64,000 bases of DNA from Burkholderia gladioli (lineage in GTDB: Bacteria; Pseudomonadota; Gammaproteobacteria; Burkholderiales; Burkholderiaceae): assembly GCF_000959725.1 (NCBI RefSeq), contig NZ_CP009323.1:1178001-1242000 (forward strand), in the 5' to 3' direction. The translations under genes and the position numbers were made by a program. Positions 17,951-25,979 of this stretch are shown piece after piece. A model generated the notes under the pieces. That model was given only the letters and a program-made list of their open reading frames with translations. It ran no database searches and was not told where the DNA came from. Positions within the stretch are counted from its first letter, which is position 1. Each line of letters opens with the position of its first letter.

Positions 17951-18252
17951 GGGAGCCGAATTTTCGCGAGATTGAGACAGCGGCCATTGTATCGAACCCC
18001 ATCTGCCTGCGCGCCCAAGCTGTGCTCGGCGCAAACCCGCAAGGCGCCACCGCCTCGCGGCGCGCCCGGCGGCCCCGCGCGCGGGCCGGCAAGTCCACGC
18101 CCCGCCCGGCATTTCGAGCCAATCTTCCAAATGCCGGTCGAGCTACTTTCATTTCACCGTCATGTTCGCTTTCGATACTTGCAGACGGTTCCGGCCGACG
18201 GCGCCATCGCCGTGGTTTCTCGCCCGCCATAACAAACGACAAGGACATTCCG
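17951..18252. other. Divergent spacer between the MCE operon and the phosphoesterase gene
   Basis: It holds the MCE operon -10 (TACAAT, minus strand, 17991-17986) near its left end. On the plus strand a GATACT sequence near 18175 is a weak -10 for the phosphoesterase gene. The rest is GC-rich with no gene. Confidence 0.4.
17986..17991 (-). promoter_or_regulatory. -10 element (TACAAT) of the MCE lipid transport operon
   Basis: Minus-strand TACAAT 36 bases before TTG 17950. It decides against the longer permease frame starting at 18130. Confidence 0.4.
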
Positions 18253-20340
18253 ATGCGCTTCCCCTCGCCGTTGTGCGTTTCCGCGGCACGCGCGGCCATG
18301 CTCGCGGCCGCCGCCGTTCTTACCGCCGCCGGCCTGTCGGCCTGCGGCAACGACGATGACGCGCCGCCGGCCGCCGGCGCGCCGTCCACCGAGGCCCAGG
18401 CGCCGGCCGGCACGCGCGCCACGCTCGCGCTGCTGGAAACCACCGACCTCCACACCAACGTGCTGTCCTACGACTACTTCAAGCTGGCGGCCGACAATTC
18501 GATCGGCTTCGAGCGCGTCGCCACGCTGATCGCGGCGGCCCGCAAGCAATATCCGAACAACCTGCTGCTCGACGACGGCGACACCATCCAGGGCACCGCG
18601 CTGTCCGACTACCAGGCGCTGGTCAAGCCGGTTTCCTGCGACCAGACGCTGGCGATCTACAAGGTGATGAACGCCGCGAAGTTCGACGGCGGCGCGATCG
18701 GCAACCACGAATTCAACTACGGCCTGCCCTATCTCTCGCAGGTCACCGGCAATCGTTTCGACATCGACGGGCTGCCCGATCCGGCACAGCAGCGCCAATG
18801 CGCAGGGCCGAACTTCCCGCAGGTGCTGTCCAACGTGATCAGCGCCAGGACCAGGCAGCCGCTGTTCCAGCCCTACACGATCATCACCAGGGTGGTGAGC
18901 GCCACCGCGCCCGACGGCAGCACCGTGAGCGCGCCGGTCAAGGTCGGCATCATCGGCTTCACGCCGCCGGCGATCATGAGCTGGGACAAGCGCTGGCTGG
19001 ACGGCAAGGTCTACACCACCGGCCTCAAGGAAGCCGCCGAGAAGTACATCCCCGAGATGCGCGCCAAGGGCGCCGACCTGGTGGTGGCGATCTCGCACGG
19101 CGGCCTCGACAATTCCGCCTACTCGCCGACCATGGAGAACGGCAGCTGGTGGCTGGCCCAGGTGCCCGGCATCGACGCGATGCTGATCGGCCACTCGCAT
19201 CAGGTGTTCCCGGACGCGAACAGCACGGTCGGCCAGTTCAACCTGCCGGGCGTCGACAAGGTCAAGGGCACCGTCAACGGCGTGCCCACCGTGATGGCCA
19301 ACTACTGGGGCAAGCACCTCGGCGTGATCAAGCTGGGCCTGGCCTGGGACGGCAAGCGCTGGAACGTCGACAAGTCGCGGACCACGGTCGAGGCGCGCTC
19401 GATCCAGAACGCCGACAAGAGCTACGTGGCGGCCGACCCGAGCGTGTCGGCGGCGATCGCGGCCGAGCACCAGGCCACCATCGACTACGTGAAGACGCCG
19501 GTGGGCAGCACCGACTACCGCATGAGCAGCTACTTCGCCGACGTGGGCGACCCGGGCGCGATCCAGATCGTCAACGAGGCGCAGGCCGACTACGTGGCGA
19601 GCTACGTGCAGGCGAACCTGCCGCAATACGCCTCGCTGCCGGTGCTGTCGGTCAGCGCGCCGTTCAAGAGCGGCTTCGGCGGCGGCACCGACTTCACCGA
19701 CGTGGCGCCGGGCGGCCTGGCGATCAACAACGCGGCCGACCTCTACCTGTACCCGAACACCGTCTACGCGGTGAAGATCAGCGGCGGCGACCTGAAGGCC
19801 TGGCTCGAGACGGCCGCCAAGCGCTTCAACACCATCGATCCGAACGCCGCCACCGTGCAGCAGCTGGTCAGCAGCTTCCCCGGCTACAACTTCGACATGT
19901 TCACCTCGCCGGAACTGAGCTACGAGATCGACGTCACGCAGCCGGTGGGCAGCCGGATCCGCAACCTGCTGTACAAGGGCGCGGCACTCGACGCGAACGC
20001 GCAGTTCATCGTCGCCACCAACAACTACCGCGCCAGCGGCGGCGGCAACTTCCCGGGCCTGGACGGCAGCAAGACGATCTTCGCCTCGCCCGACGCCAAC
20101 CGCGACGTGCTGATCGCCTACATCAAGAAGCGCGGCAAGCTCACCCGCGCCACCGACGGCGCGGCGCGCAGCTGGCGCTTCACCCGGCTCGCCAGCTCGG
20201 CGGCGCACGTGCGCTTCGCCTCGGCGCCGAACCTGCTGGCCGAGGCCGCCGCGGCGGGCCTGGCCGGCATCACCCAGGTGAGCGCCGACGACGGCAGCGG
20301 CAAGGGCCTCGCCACCTATGAAATCGACCTGACCCAGTGA
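18253..20340 (+). CDS. Bifunctional 2',3'-cyclic-nucleotide 2'-phosphodiesterase/3'-nucleotidase-type lipoprotein
   Basis: 695 residues. The signal peptide ends in LSAC, a lipobox, so it is probably a lipoprotein rather than a soluble periplasmic enzyme like E. coli CpdB. The metallophosphatase domain has ETTDLHTN, DDGDTIQG, GNHEFNYG, SHGG and GHSHQVFP, a full set of dinuclear metal ligands. The C-terminal 5'-nucleotidase domain has NNYRASGGGNFPG. It hydrolyses extracellular nucleotides for nucleoside and phosphate use. ATG 18253 is preceded by AAGGACATTCCG, which includes an AAGGA ribosome-binding site. Confidence 0.9.
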   Translation: MRFPSPLCVSAARAAMLAAAAVLTAAGLSACGNDDDAPPAAGAPSTEAQAPAGTRATLALLETTDLHTNVLSYDYFKLAADNSIGFERVATLIAAARKQYPNNLLLDDGDTIQGTALSDYQALVKPVSCDQTLAIYKVMNAAKFDGGAIGNHEFNYGLPYLSQVTGNRFDIDGLPDPAQQRQCAGPNFPQVLSNVISARTRQPLFQPYTIITRVVSATAPDGSTVSAPVKVGIIGFTPPAIMSWDKRWLDGKVYTTGLKEAAEKYIPEMRAKGADLVVAISHGGLDNSAYSPTMENGSWWLAQVPGIDAMLIGHSHQVFPDANSTVGQFNLPGVDKVKGTVNGVPTVMANYWGKHLGVIKLGLAWDGKRWNVDKSRTTVEARSIQNADKSYVAADPSVSAAIAAEHQATIDYVKTPVGSTDYRMSSYFADVGDPGAIQIVNEAQADYVASYVQANLPQYASLPVLSVSAPFKSGFGGGTDFTDVAPGGLAINNAADLYLYPNTVYAVKISGGDLKAWLETAAKRFNTIDPNAATVQQLVSSFPGYNFDMFTSPELSYEIDVTQPVGSRIRNLLYKGAALDANAQFIVATNNYRASGGGNFPGLDGSKTIFASPDANRDVLIAYIKKRGKLTRATDGAARSWRFTRLASSAAHVRFASAPNLLAEAAAAGLAGITQVSADDGSGKGLATYEIDLTQ

Positions 20341-20348
20341 GGCCCGCG

Positions 20349-21227
20349 ATGCGCATGTTCGACAGCTTGTCCGCCGGTGCTTCGGCAACCGTCTCCGCGT
20401 CGATCTCGGCCCCGGCGCGCGGGCTGGCGCGCCTGGCCCGCGCCAACCTGCCGGCCGCCGGCATGCTGGCGGTGGCCGCGCTGCTCGCCGCCGGCGTGGC
20501 GGCGGCCGGCTGGGGTGGCGGCGCCGCCCGCGCCGACCGGGTCCAGATCGAGCAATGGCGCGCGATGGTGGCCCAGGCCGGCGAGCCGCACGCGATGCAG
20601 CAGTTGCGCGAACTCGCGCGCGACGGGCGCGGCGATGCGCAGGTCGCGCTCGGCGGCGCCCTGCTCGACTCGCGCGACAGCGGCCTGCGCGACGAGGGGC
20701 TCGGCTGGCTGGAGACGGCCGCCGAAGCCGATCCGGCCGCGCATGCCGGCGCCACCGCGCTGAGCGTGCGCGAGGCGCGCCTCGCGCTGGGCCGCGCGCG
20801 CTTCTTCGGCAGCGGCGGCGTGGCGCGCGACTACCGCCGCGCGCTGGCCCTGCTGCGGCCCGCCGCCGAGGCCGGCGACGCGGCCGCCGCCTACTACGTC
20901 GGGCTGATCTATCGCAGCGGCTACGGCGTGAGCGCCGATCCGGCCGAAGCGGCGCGCTGGTTCACGCGCGCCGCCCGGCAGGAGTTGCCGGCCGCGCAGT
21001 TCATGCTGGCCAACGCCTATCGCGACGGCGACGGCGTGCCGCGCGACGAGGCACGCGCGCTGGCGCTCTATCGCAGCGCCGCCGAGCACGAGCTGCCGGA
21101 AGCCGTGCAGGCGCTGGCGATGGCCTATCGCAGCGGCGAGCTGGGCGTGAAGCGCGACGAGGATGCCTATCACGCGCAATGGCTGGAAGCCGCGCATGCG
21201 CTGAAGCATCCCGCCAGCGCGCCCTGA
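20349..21227 (+). CDS. Sel1-repeat (tetratricopeptide-like) protein
   Basis: 292 residues. A hydrophobic segment near residues 40-58 (LPAAGMLAVAALLAAGVAAAG) is a membrane anchor or uncleaved signal. Four to five Sel1 repeats follow, e.g. ALALLRPAAEAGDAAAAYYVGLIYRSGYGV and AARWFTRAARQELPAAQFMLANAY. Sel1 proteins act as scaffolds; the partner is unknown. It starts 8 bases after the phosphoesterase stop, so the two form an operon. ATG 20355 is an alternative start. Confidence 0.85.
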   Translation: MRMFDSLSAGASATVSASISAPARGLARLARANLPAAGMLAVAALLAAGVAAAGWGGGAARADRVQIEQWRAMVAQAGEPHAMQQLRELARDGRGDAQVALGGALLDSRDSGLRDEGLGWLETAAEADPAAHAGATALSVREARLALGRARFFGSGGVARDYRRALALLRPAAEAGDAAAAYYVGLIYRSGYGVSADPAEAARWFTRAARQELPAAQFMLANAYRDGDGVPRDEARALALYRSAAEHELPEAVQALAMAYRSGELGVKRDEDAYHAQWLEAAHALKHPASAP

Positions 21228-21317
21228 GGCCGAGCCGGGGCCGGGCGGCGACGCGGGCAGGCGCGAGCGGCGCGACGGCTGCCCGCCCGCGCGCCGGCTT
21301 GCGCGAAGCAGACCGCG

Positions 21318-21350
21318 ACACGGCACGGCACGACACGGCAAGGCACGGCG
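21318..21350. repeat. Short imperfect tandem repeat of CACGG/CACGA units
   Basis: Between the Sel1 gene and birA the sequence runs through repeated ACACGGC, ACGGC, ACGAC and AAGGC pentamer-like units. It is non-coding and could vary in copy number between strains. Confidence 0.4.
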
Positions 21351-21539
21351 AGGAACTGACCGGTTCGTCGTCAAGGCCCGGCGCTCGCCTGCGCGACGCC
21401 GACCGCAACCGGGCTCGGCGACGATCGCGGCGGCCAAGCAACGAGGGGCTCGAACCACGTGCCGCCGCGAGCGCGGCACCCGCTCCTCCAGGCTTGCACG
21501 CGCCCGCGCGACGAGCGGCCCCCGGCGCGCCGGCTCTCG

Positions 21540-21545
21540 TACAAT
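21540..21545 (+). promoter_or_regulatory. -10 element immediately before birA (leaderless candidate)
   Basis: TACAAT ends 7 bases before the birA ATG, so transcription would begin at or next to the start codon. No clear -35 element. Confidence 0.4.
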
Positions 21546-21552
21546 AGCCGCC

Positions 21553-22467
21553 ATGACAGCCTCCCCGCCCCTTCCCGACGACGCGCGGATCGACCCGGCC
21601 CGCGCGCACTCGCTTCCCGCCTCGGCGCCCGAGCCCTGGCCGCTCGACATCGTCGAGGCCACCGGCTCGACCAATGCCGACCTCGCCGCGCACTTGAAGA
21701 CCCTGCCGCGCACGCGCGACGCGCTGCCCAAGCCGATCGTGCGCGTCGCCTACGAGCAGACCGCCGGCCGCGGCCGCCAGGGCCGGCCCTGGTTCGCGCT
21801 GCCCGGCAACGCGCTGCTCTGCTCGGTCGGCTGCGTGCTGCCGCGCCCGGTCGACGCGCTCGCGGGCCTGAGCCTGGCGGTCGGCGTGGCGCTGGCCGAG
21901 GGGCTCGGCAAGCTGCCGCTGCGCGGCCAGCAGGTGCGCCTCAAATGGCCGAACGACCTGCTGCTGAGCGACGACGAGCAGCCGCTCGGCAAGCTCGGCG
22001 GGATCCTGGTCGAGACCGTCTGGAACACCCCGCAGGCCACCGCGATCGTGATCGGCTTCGGCATCAACGTGCGCGGCGCCGAGGCGGTGGCCGCCGAGGT
22101 CGACGCGCTGCGCGCGCGCGACGCGGCGCTGGCCGGCGCCCTGCCGCCCGCCGCGCTGTCCTCGACCTGCCCGGCGGCGAACCTCACCGACACGCTGGCC
22201 GCCGTGCTCGATCCGCTGGCCACCGCGCTGGAGCATTTCGCGGCGGCCGGCCTGGCGCCGTTCCGCCCGCGCTGGGCCGCGCTGCACGCCTACGCGGGCC
22301 GCGAGGTGGTGCTGCTCGAACAGGGCCGGGAACTCGCGCGCGGCATCGCCACCGGCATCGACGAACAGGGGCAGTTGCTGCTCGATACCGCCGAGGGCCC
22401 GCGCGCGATCGCGGCCGGCGACGTCTCGCTGCGCCCGGGCGCCGCCGCAGGCGGCGAGGTTCGATGA
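21553..22467 (+). CDS. birA: Biotin--[acetyl-CoA carboxylase] ligase
   Basis: 304 residues. It activates biotin and attaches it to the acetyl-CoA carboxylase carrier. [23 protein letters not shown] (biotinyl-AMP loop), KWPNDLLL and GGILVET are the ligase motifs; a C-terminal SH3-like domain ends in [14 protein letters not shown]. Only about 30 residues precede the catalytic domain, so the winged-helix DNA-binding domain of E. coli BirA is absent and it cannot act as the bio repressor. The TGA overlaps the coaX ATG by four bases. Confidence 0.95.
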   Translation: MTASPPLPDDARIDPARAHSLPASAPEPWPLDIVEATGSTNADLAAHLKTLPRTRDALPKPIVRVAYEQTAGRGRQGRPWFALPGNALLCSVGCVLPRPVDALAGLSLAVGVALAEGLGKLPLRGQQVRLKWPNDLLLSDDEQPLGKLGGILVETVWNTPQATAIVIGFGINVRGAEAVAAEVDALRARDAALAGALPPAALSSTCPAANLTDTLAAVLDPLATALEHFAAAGLAPFRPRWAALHAYAGREVVLLEQGRELARGIATGIDEQGQLLLDTAEGPRAIAAGDVSLRPGAAAGGEVR

Positions 22468-23267
22468 ACGAGCTCGCGCTGCTCGTCGACGCGGGCAACA
22501 GCCGCATCAAGTGGGCGCTGGCCGATGCCGGCGGCCAACTGGTCGAGAGCGCCGCCTTCGATCACGGCGCGGACCACGCGGCCGCCGCGATACCCGCCTG
22601 GCCGGGCCGGCCCGCGCCGCGCGGCGCCTGGATCTCGAACGTGGCCGGCGCGGACGTCGCCGCGCGCATCGAGGCCCTGGTCGAGGCGCGCTGGCCGGGC
22701 CTGCCGCGCCGCATCGTCACCGCGCGCGCGGCACAATGCGGCGTCAGCAACGGTTACGGGCAGCCCTCGCAACTCGGCAGCGATCGCTGGTGCGGGCTGA
22801 TCGGCGCGCGCGCCGCCTTCCCCGGCGAAGCCCTGCTGATCGCCACCTTCGGCACCGCCACCACGCTCGAATCGCTGGAGGCCGACGGCCGCTTCGTCGG
22901 CGGGCTGATCGCGCCGGGCTGGGCGCTGATGATGCGCTCGCTCGGTACGCACACGGCGCAGTTGCCGACGCTCACCACCGACACGGCGCGGCGCCTGGTC
23001 GACGAACTCGACCAGACCGCGGGGCGCATCCCGTTCGCCACCGATACCGCGCATTCGCTGTCGGCCGGCTGCCTGCAGGCGCAGGCCGGGCTGGTCGAGC
23101 GCGCCTGGCGCGAGCGCTCGGCCGAGGACACGCGGCCGGTGCGGCTGGTATTGTCGGGCGGTGCAGCCGATGCCGTCGCGCAGGTGCTGACGGTGCCCTA
23201 TACGCGGCACGACACGCTGGTGCTGTCGGGGCTGGCACGCATCGCGCAGGACGCGGCGCGGGATTGA
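22464..23267 (+). CDS. coaX: Type III pantothenate kinase
   Basis: 267 residues. It phosphorylates pantothenate in the first step of CoA synthesis. Family motifs are [14 protein letters not shown] (phosphate loop), [17 protein letters not shown] and [12 protein letters not shown]. The family needs a monovalent cation and is not feedback-inhibited by CoA. Coupled to birA by a four-base overlap. Confidence 0.96.
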   Translation: MNELALLVDAGNSRIKWALADAGGQLVESAAFDHGADHAAAAIPAWPGRPAPRGAWISNVAGADVAARIEALVEARWPGLPRRIVTARAAQCGVSNGYGQPSQLGSDRWCGLIGARAAFPGEALLIATFGTATTLESLEADGRFVGGLIAPGWALMMRSLGTHTAQLPTLTTDTARRLVDELDQTAGRIPFATDTAHSLSAGCLQAQAGLVERAWRERSAEDTRPVRLVLSGGAADAVAQVLTVPYTRHDTLVLSGLARIAQDAARD

Positions 23268-23336
23268 GGATGGAATGGGGCGTGCCGGCCATCGCCGGGC
23301 GCGCGGACGACTGACTTTCGAGGGAGAGGTTCGACG

Positions 23337-23837
23337 ATGCTACGTTGGCTCATCGCGATACTGCTGGTGGCGAACCTGGTCGCGCTGGCCGCGATCCAGG
23401 GGCTGTTCGGACCGCCGCCGGCCGCCGGGGCGCGCGAACCCTGGCACCTGACGCAGCAGGTAAGGCCGCAGGCGCTGCACACCACAGCCGTCGCCCAGGC
23501 CGCCGAGCAGCCGGTGGTGGGCGGCCCGATCAGCTCGCCGCCGATCGAGTCGCAGCCGCTCGCGGCCTCGTCGGCCGATGCGGCTTCCGGCGACGGCGCG
23601 GCATCGGCCCCGACGCCCGGCTCCGCGCCCGGTTCGGCACCCGCCGTGCCGGCGGCGCCGTCCGCGACTTCCGCGCCATCGGCATCGACCTCGCCCGCGC
23701 ATCTGGCGCGACTCGAGCATCTCGCCCCGCTCGCCGCCGCCACGCTGGCGGTTGCGCCAGCCGCCCTGGCCGAGGGCAAGCGCCGCCGCGCGGCTGCCTC
23801 GCGGCCGCTCAAGCCGCATCACAAGCTGCGCGCCTGA
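23337..23837 (+). CDS. Small membrane-anchored Ala/Pro-rich protein (SPOR-family position, no SPOR domain)
   Basis: 166 residues: an N-terminal membrane anchor (LRWLIAILLVANLVALAAI), then WHLTQQVRPQAL, a long Ala/Pro/Ser-rich linker and a basic tail (GKRRRAAASRPLKPHHKLRA). In related genomes I recall a SPOR-domain protein just after coaX with a similar N-terminus. Here no SPOR domain follows, and a terminator begins 17 bases after the stop, so the C-terminus is missing rather than frameshifted. ATG 23337 follows GGGAGAGG, a good ribosome-binding site. Confidence 0.6.
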   Translation: MLRWLIAILLVANLVALAAIQGLFGPPPAAGAREPWHLTQQVRPQALHTTAVAQAAEQPVVGGPISSPPIESQPLAASSADAASGDGAASAPTPGSAPGSAPAVPAAPSATSAPSASTSPAHLARLEHLAPLAAATLAVAPAALAEGKRRRAAASRPLKPHHKLRA

Positions 23838-23854
23838 ACGCGCCTCGGTGATAA

Positions 23855-23890
23855 GGCGCCGACCTCGATCCCGAGGTAGGCGCCGGTTTT
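23855..23890 (+). terminator. Intrinsic terminator ending the birA-coaX block
   Basis: GGCGCCgACCTCG and CGAGGTaGGCGCC form a 13-position stem with one mismatch and a four-base loop, followed by GG and TTTT. It also marks the last native sequence before the T6SS island. Confidence 0.75.
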
Positions 23891-23894
23891 CAGG

Positions 23895-24056
23895 TCAGTC
23901 CGCCGCGCCCTGATGCGCTTGCTCAACTTCAGATACAGCCGAACTGCTCGAATGCGGTCTTCGCACCAGTACACGGCCTACCGCCAGGTAGTCCAAGATT
24001 TTGTCCGCCCCCTCGACTGCCGTGAGATGCAGCAAGCAGGGGCAAGCTGTTTTGAC
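23895..24056 (-). pseudogene. Short reading-frame remnant downstream of tssF
   Basis: A frame of about 53 codons, bounded by TAA upstream (24059-24057) and TGA 23897-23895, reads like coding sequence: LLHLTAVEGADKILDYL, then VGRVLVRRPHSSS and EVEQAHQG. The LHLTAVEG..DYL stretch resembles half of an ankyrin repeat. There is no ATG; TTG 24035 is the only candidate start. I interpret it as the 3' remnant of a gene lost at the island edge. It could be a genuine micro-ORF. Confidence 0.25.
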
Positions 24057-24097
24057 TTACGCACATTTATCTGAATATTGATCAAACCGGCTCGCGA

Positions 24098-25975
24098 TTA
24101 GATCAGCGGTTGCGCGCCTGAGGTGGCCGCGCCTCGCGTCAGCTCTTGGCCGGTCTGCGCCGAACGGACAACCAGTTGAACATAGCTGTTCATCGGCGCA
24201 TAAGGCGCGAAGAACCGTTCAAGCAATTTCGTAAACACGACCAGACTCACTTCCCGCGATGCGGTCTCGTCGAACGACAGCATGATTTCGATGCCGCGCA
24301 CGAACGACGGGAACTGCCTATCCAACGGCATCCATTTGATCGCCTCCTTGTAGTCCAGGTCGGTGATCGCATCGATGCAGCCCTGCGCGAGCGACGTCGT
24401 GCGCACGGCGTGGAGCCGCAGGAATGCCTTCAGGCCCGATACCCCGTCGCGCACCAGGTCTAGCGGATGCGGCGACAACGTCGACAATACGCGCCACATC
24501 GCACCGTGGCCGCGCGGCAGTTCGGCCGTCAACGTCGGTCGAGTCATCAACTGGATCGGGCAATCCAGCGACTTGCTTTCGAGCAGCAAATCGCCCGCCG
24601 AGTCGCCGATTGGCAAGCGCGCTGGCAAATCGCGATTCGTCACCGTAGTCAACACATCGATTTGCGGCAGCTTCGGCCGGGCCGACTGTCCGTCCGGTCC
24701 GACGAGCGACAACATCATGGTTTGACGGTCGGATGACCCCGCGTCGCGATCACGAAACGCGACCCAATACACTGTGGTCGACTCCGGGCGTGGATCGTGA
24801 TTCAGTGCCTGATACGGTCGCACCAGAATTCTGGAGTGGTCACTATCGAGCGGCACGCCCTCGTCTTTGTCGTTTTTCGTTGACAACCCACCCAGATAGA
24901 CCGCGTCGACCGAATACACACCCAGCGACGAATGTTTCATCAGTCGCATGGGCTGAACCGGATAGGCATCCTGCCCCTTCAAGAAAATGGGCTGGGCCGG
25001 TTGAGAAAACAGATTCACGACGGGCGTGCAGAACAACTTGAACGCCGACGAGTCAAGCGATGCAAGCGCCTGCGCCGCGACCGAATCGGCGGGTGTATCG
25101 CGCAATACGACATGCAAGGTCAGCTCACGAGCGTCGGGGTCGCGTGCTGCTCGCCGCACGCGACCCATGTCGAGATCGACGAAATCGAACAACTCGGGAA
25201 ACGCGAAGTATTCCAGCAAGTAGCGGTAGGCGGTTGCGGTCCGGCTGATGGTTCGGCTGTCGGGCAGCAAGCGCTCGTTATCGGAAAAGCCGACCGGCTC
25301 GAACGGCACTTTCGATAGTGCTTGCCAGCGCCCACATTGATCAACTTCAACGTACGCGGCGACCGCGCGCAACAGCAACGCGTCCAGCAGCGACGAGACG
25401 AACGGCCGTTCGCCAGCAAGGTAAAGACGTATAAGGCCGTCCGGAACGGCCGCAGTGAACGGACCAGCGGCCGACGCGAAGCTGATCGACAACACCCCTG
25501 TCGCGTCGGCCGGTAATCTCACGGCCGACGGCGCCAGCGTCGTCGATGCATAGCGCGCGGCGCGGATTTGCAACGGCGAAATGGTCACGTCATAGATCGA
25601 CTGGAATCGCACTGGGGCTGTGCGCGAATTCAATGCGACGCCGCGTGGCACGACGAACGGCTCCGTCAGTTGACCGACGATCGCCCGTGGTTCGAATCGA
25701 GCAATCGCGCACGATGGCACGGTTCGCAGATAGTGCGGGTAGACAACCTCGAGCAGCGCCTCGGTGAACTCGGGATCATCGTCGGCCAGCTTCGAATCGA
25801 GGTGCGCCGCAAGAAACGAAAAAGTTTGTATCAGACGCGTCGTATGCGGATCGTCGGTCCGACCACTCTGGATGCCGAGCCGGGCGGCGACCTTCGGATA
25901 GCGGATCGCGAAATCGCCCAATGCCCGAGCGAACAACCCGAGTTCGTATTCGTAATGCGGCAGCAAATCATCCAT
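24098..25975 (-). CDS. tssF: Type VI secretion baseplate subunit TssF (orphan copy)
   Basis: 625 residues, full family length. MDDLLPHYEYELGLFARALGDFA, KLADDDPEFTEALLEVVYPHYLRTVPS and FSDNERLLPDSRT are characteristic of TssF (VasA), which with TssG, TssE and TssK forms the baseplate wedge around the VgrG hub. No tssE, tssG, tssK, sheath or membrane-complex gene is in the window, so this is an orphan copy. It is the last gene of the cassette, 4 bases after its upstream neighbour. It could substitute for the core TssF when this spike is loaded. Confidence 0.93.
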   Translation of the reverse strand: MDDLLPHYEYELGLFARALGDFAIRYPKVAARLGIQSGRTDDPHTTRLIQTFSFLAAHLDSKLADDDPEFTEALLEVVYPHYLRTVPSCAIARFEPRAIVGQLTEPFVVPRGVALNSRTAPVRFQSIYDVTISPLQIRAARYASTTLAPSAVRLPADATGVLSISFASAAGPFTAAVPDGLIRLYLAGERPFVSSLLDALLLRAVAAYVEVDQCGRWQALSKVPFEPVGFSDNERLLPDSRTISRTATAYRYLLEYFAFPELFDFVDLDMGRVRRAARDPDARELTLHVVLRDTPADSVAAQALASLDSSAFKLFCTPVVNLFSQPAQPIFLKGQDAYPVQPMRLMKHSSLGVYSVDAVYLGGLSTKNDKDEGVPLDSDHSRILVRPYQALNHDPRPESTTVYWVAFRDRDAGSSDRQTMMLSLVGPDGQSARPKLPQIDVLTTVTNRDLPARLPIGDSAGDLLLESKSLDCPIQLMTRPTLTAELPRGHGAMWRVLSTLSPHPLDLVRDGVSGLKAFLRLHAVRTTSLAQGCIDAITDLDYKEAIKWMPLDRQFPSFVRGIEIMLSFDETASREVSLVVFTKLLERFFAPYAPMNSYVQLVVRSAQTGQELTRGAATSGAQPLI

Positions 25976-25979
25976 TCAG

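Larger units (their letters stand above)
21228..21552. other. Intergenic region upstream of birA
   Basis: No gene is seen. A run of short CACGG-type units occupies 21318-21350. A TACAAT -10 for birA lies at 21540-21545, just before the ATG. Confidence 0.4.

Noticed and set aside
23838..24097. tRNA or att site at the island border
   Set aside because: I found no cloverleaf and no direct repeat shared with 34893-35106 by eye.
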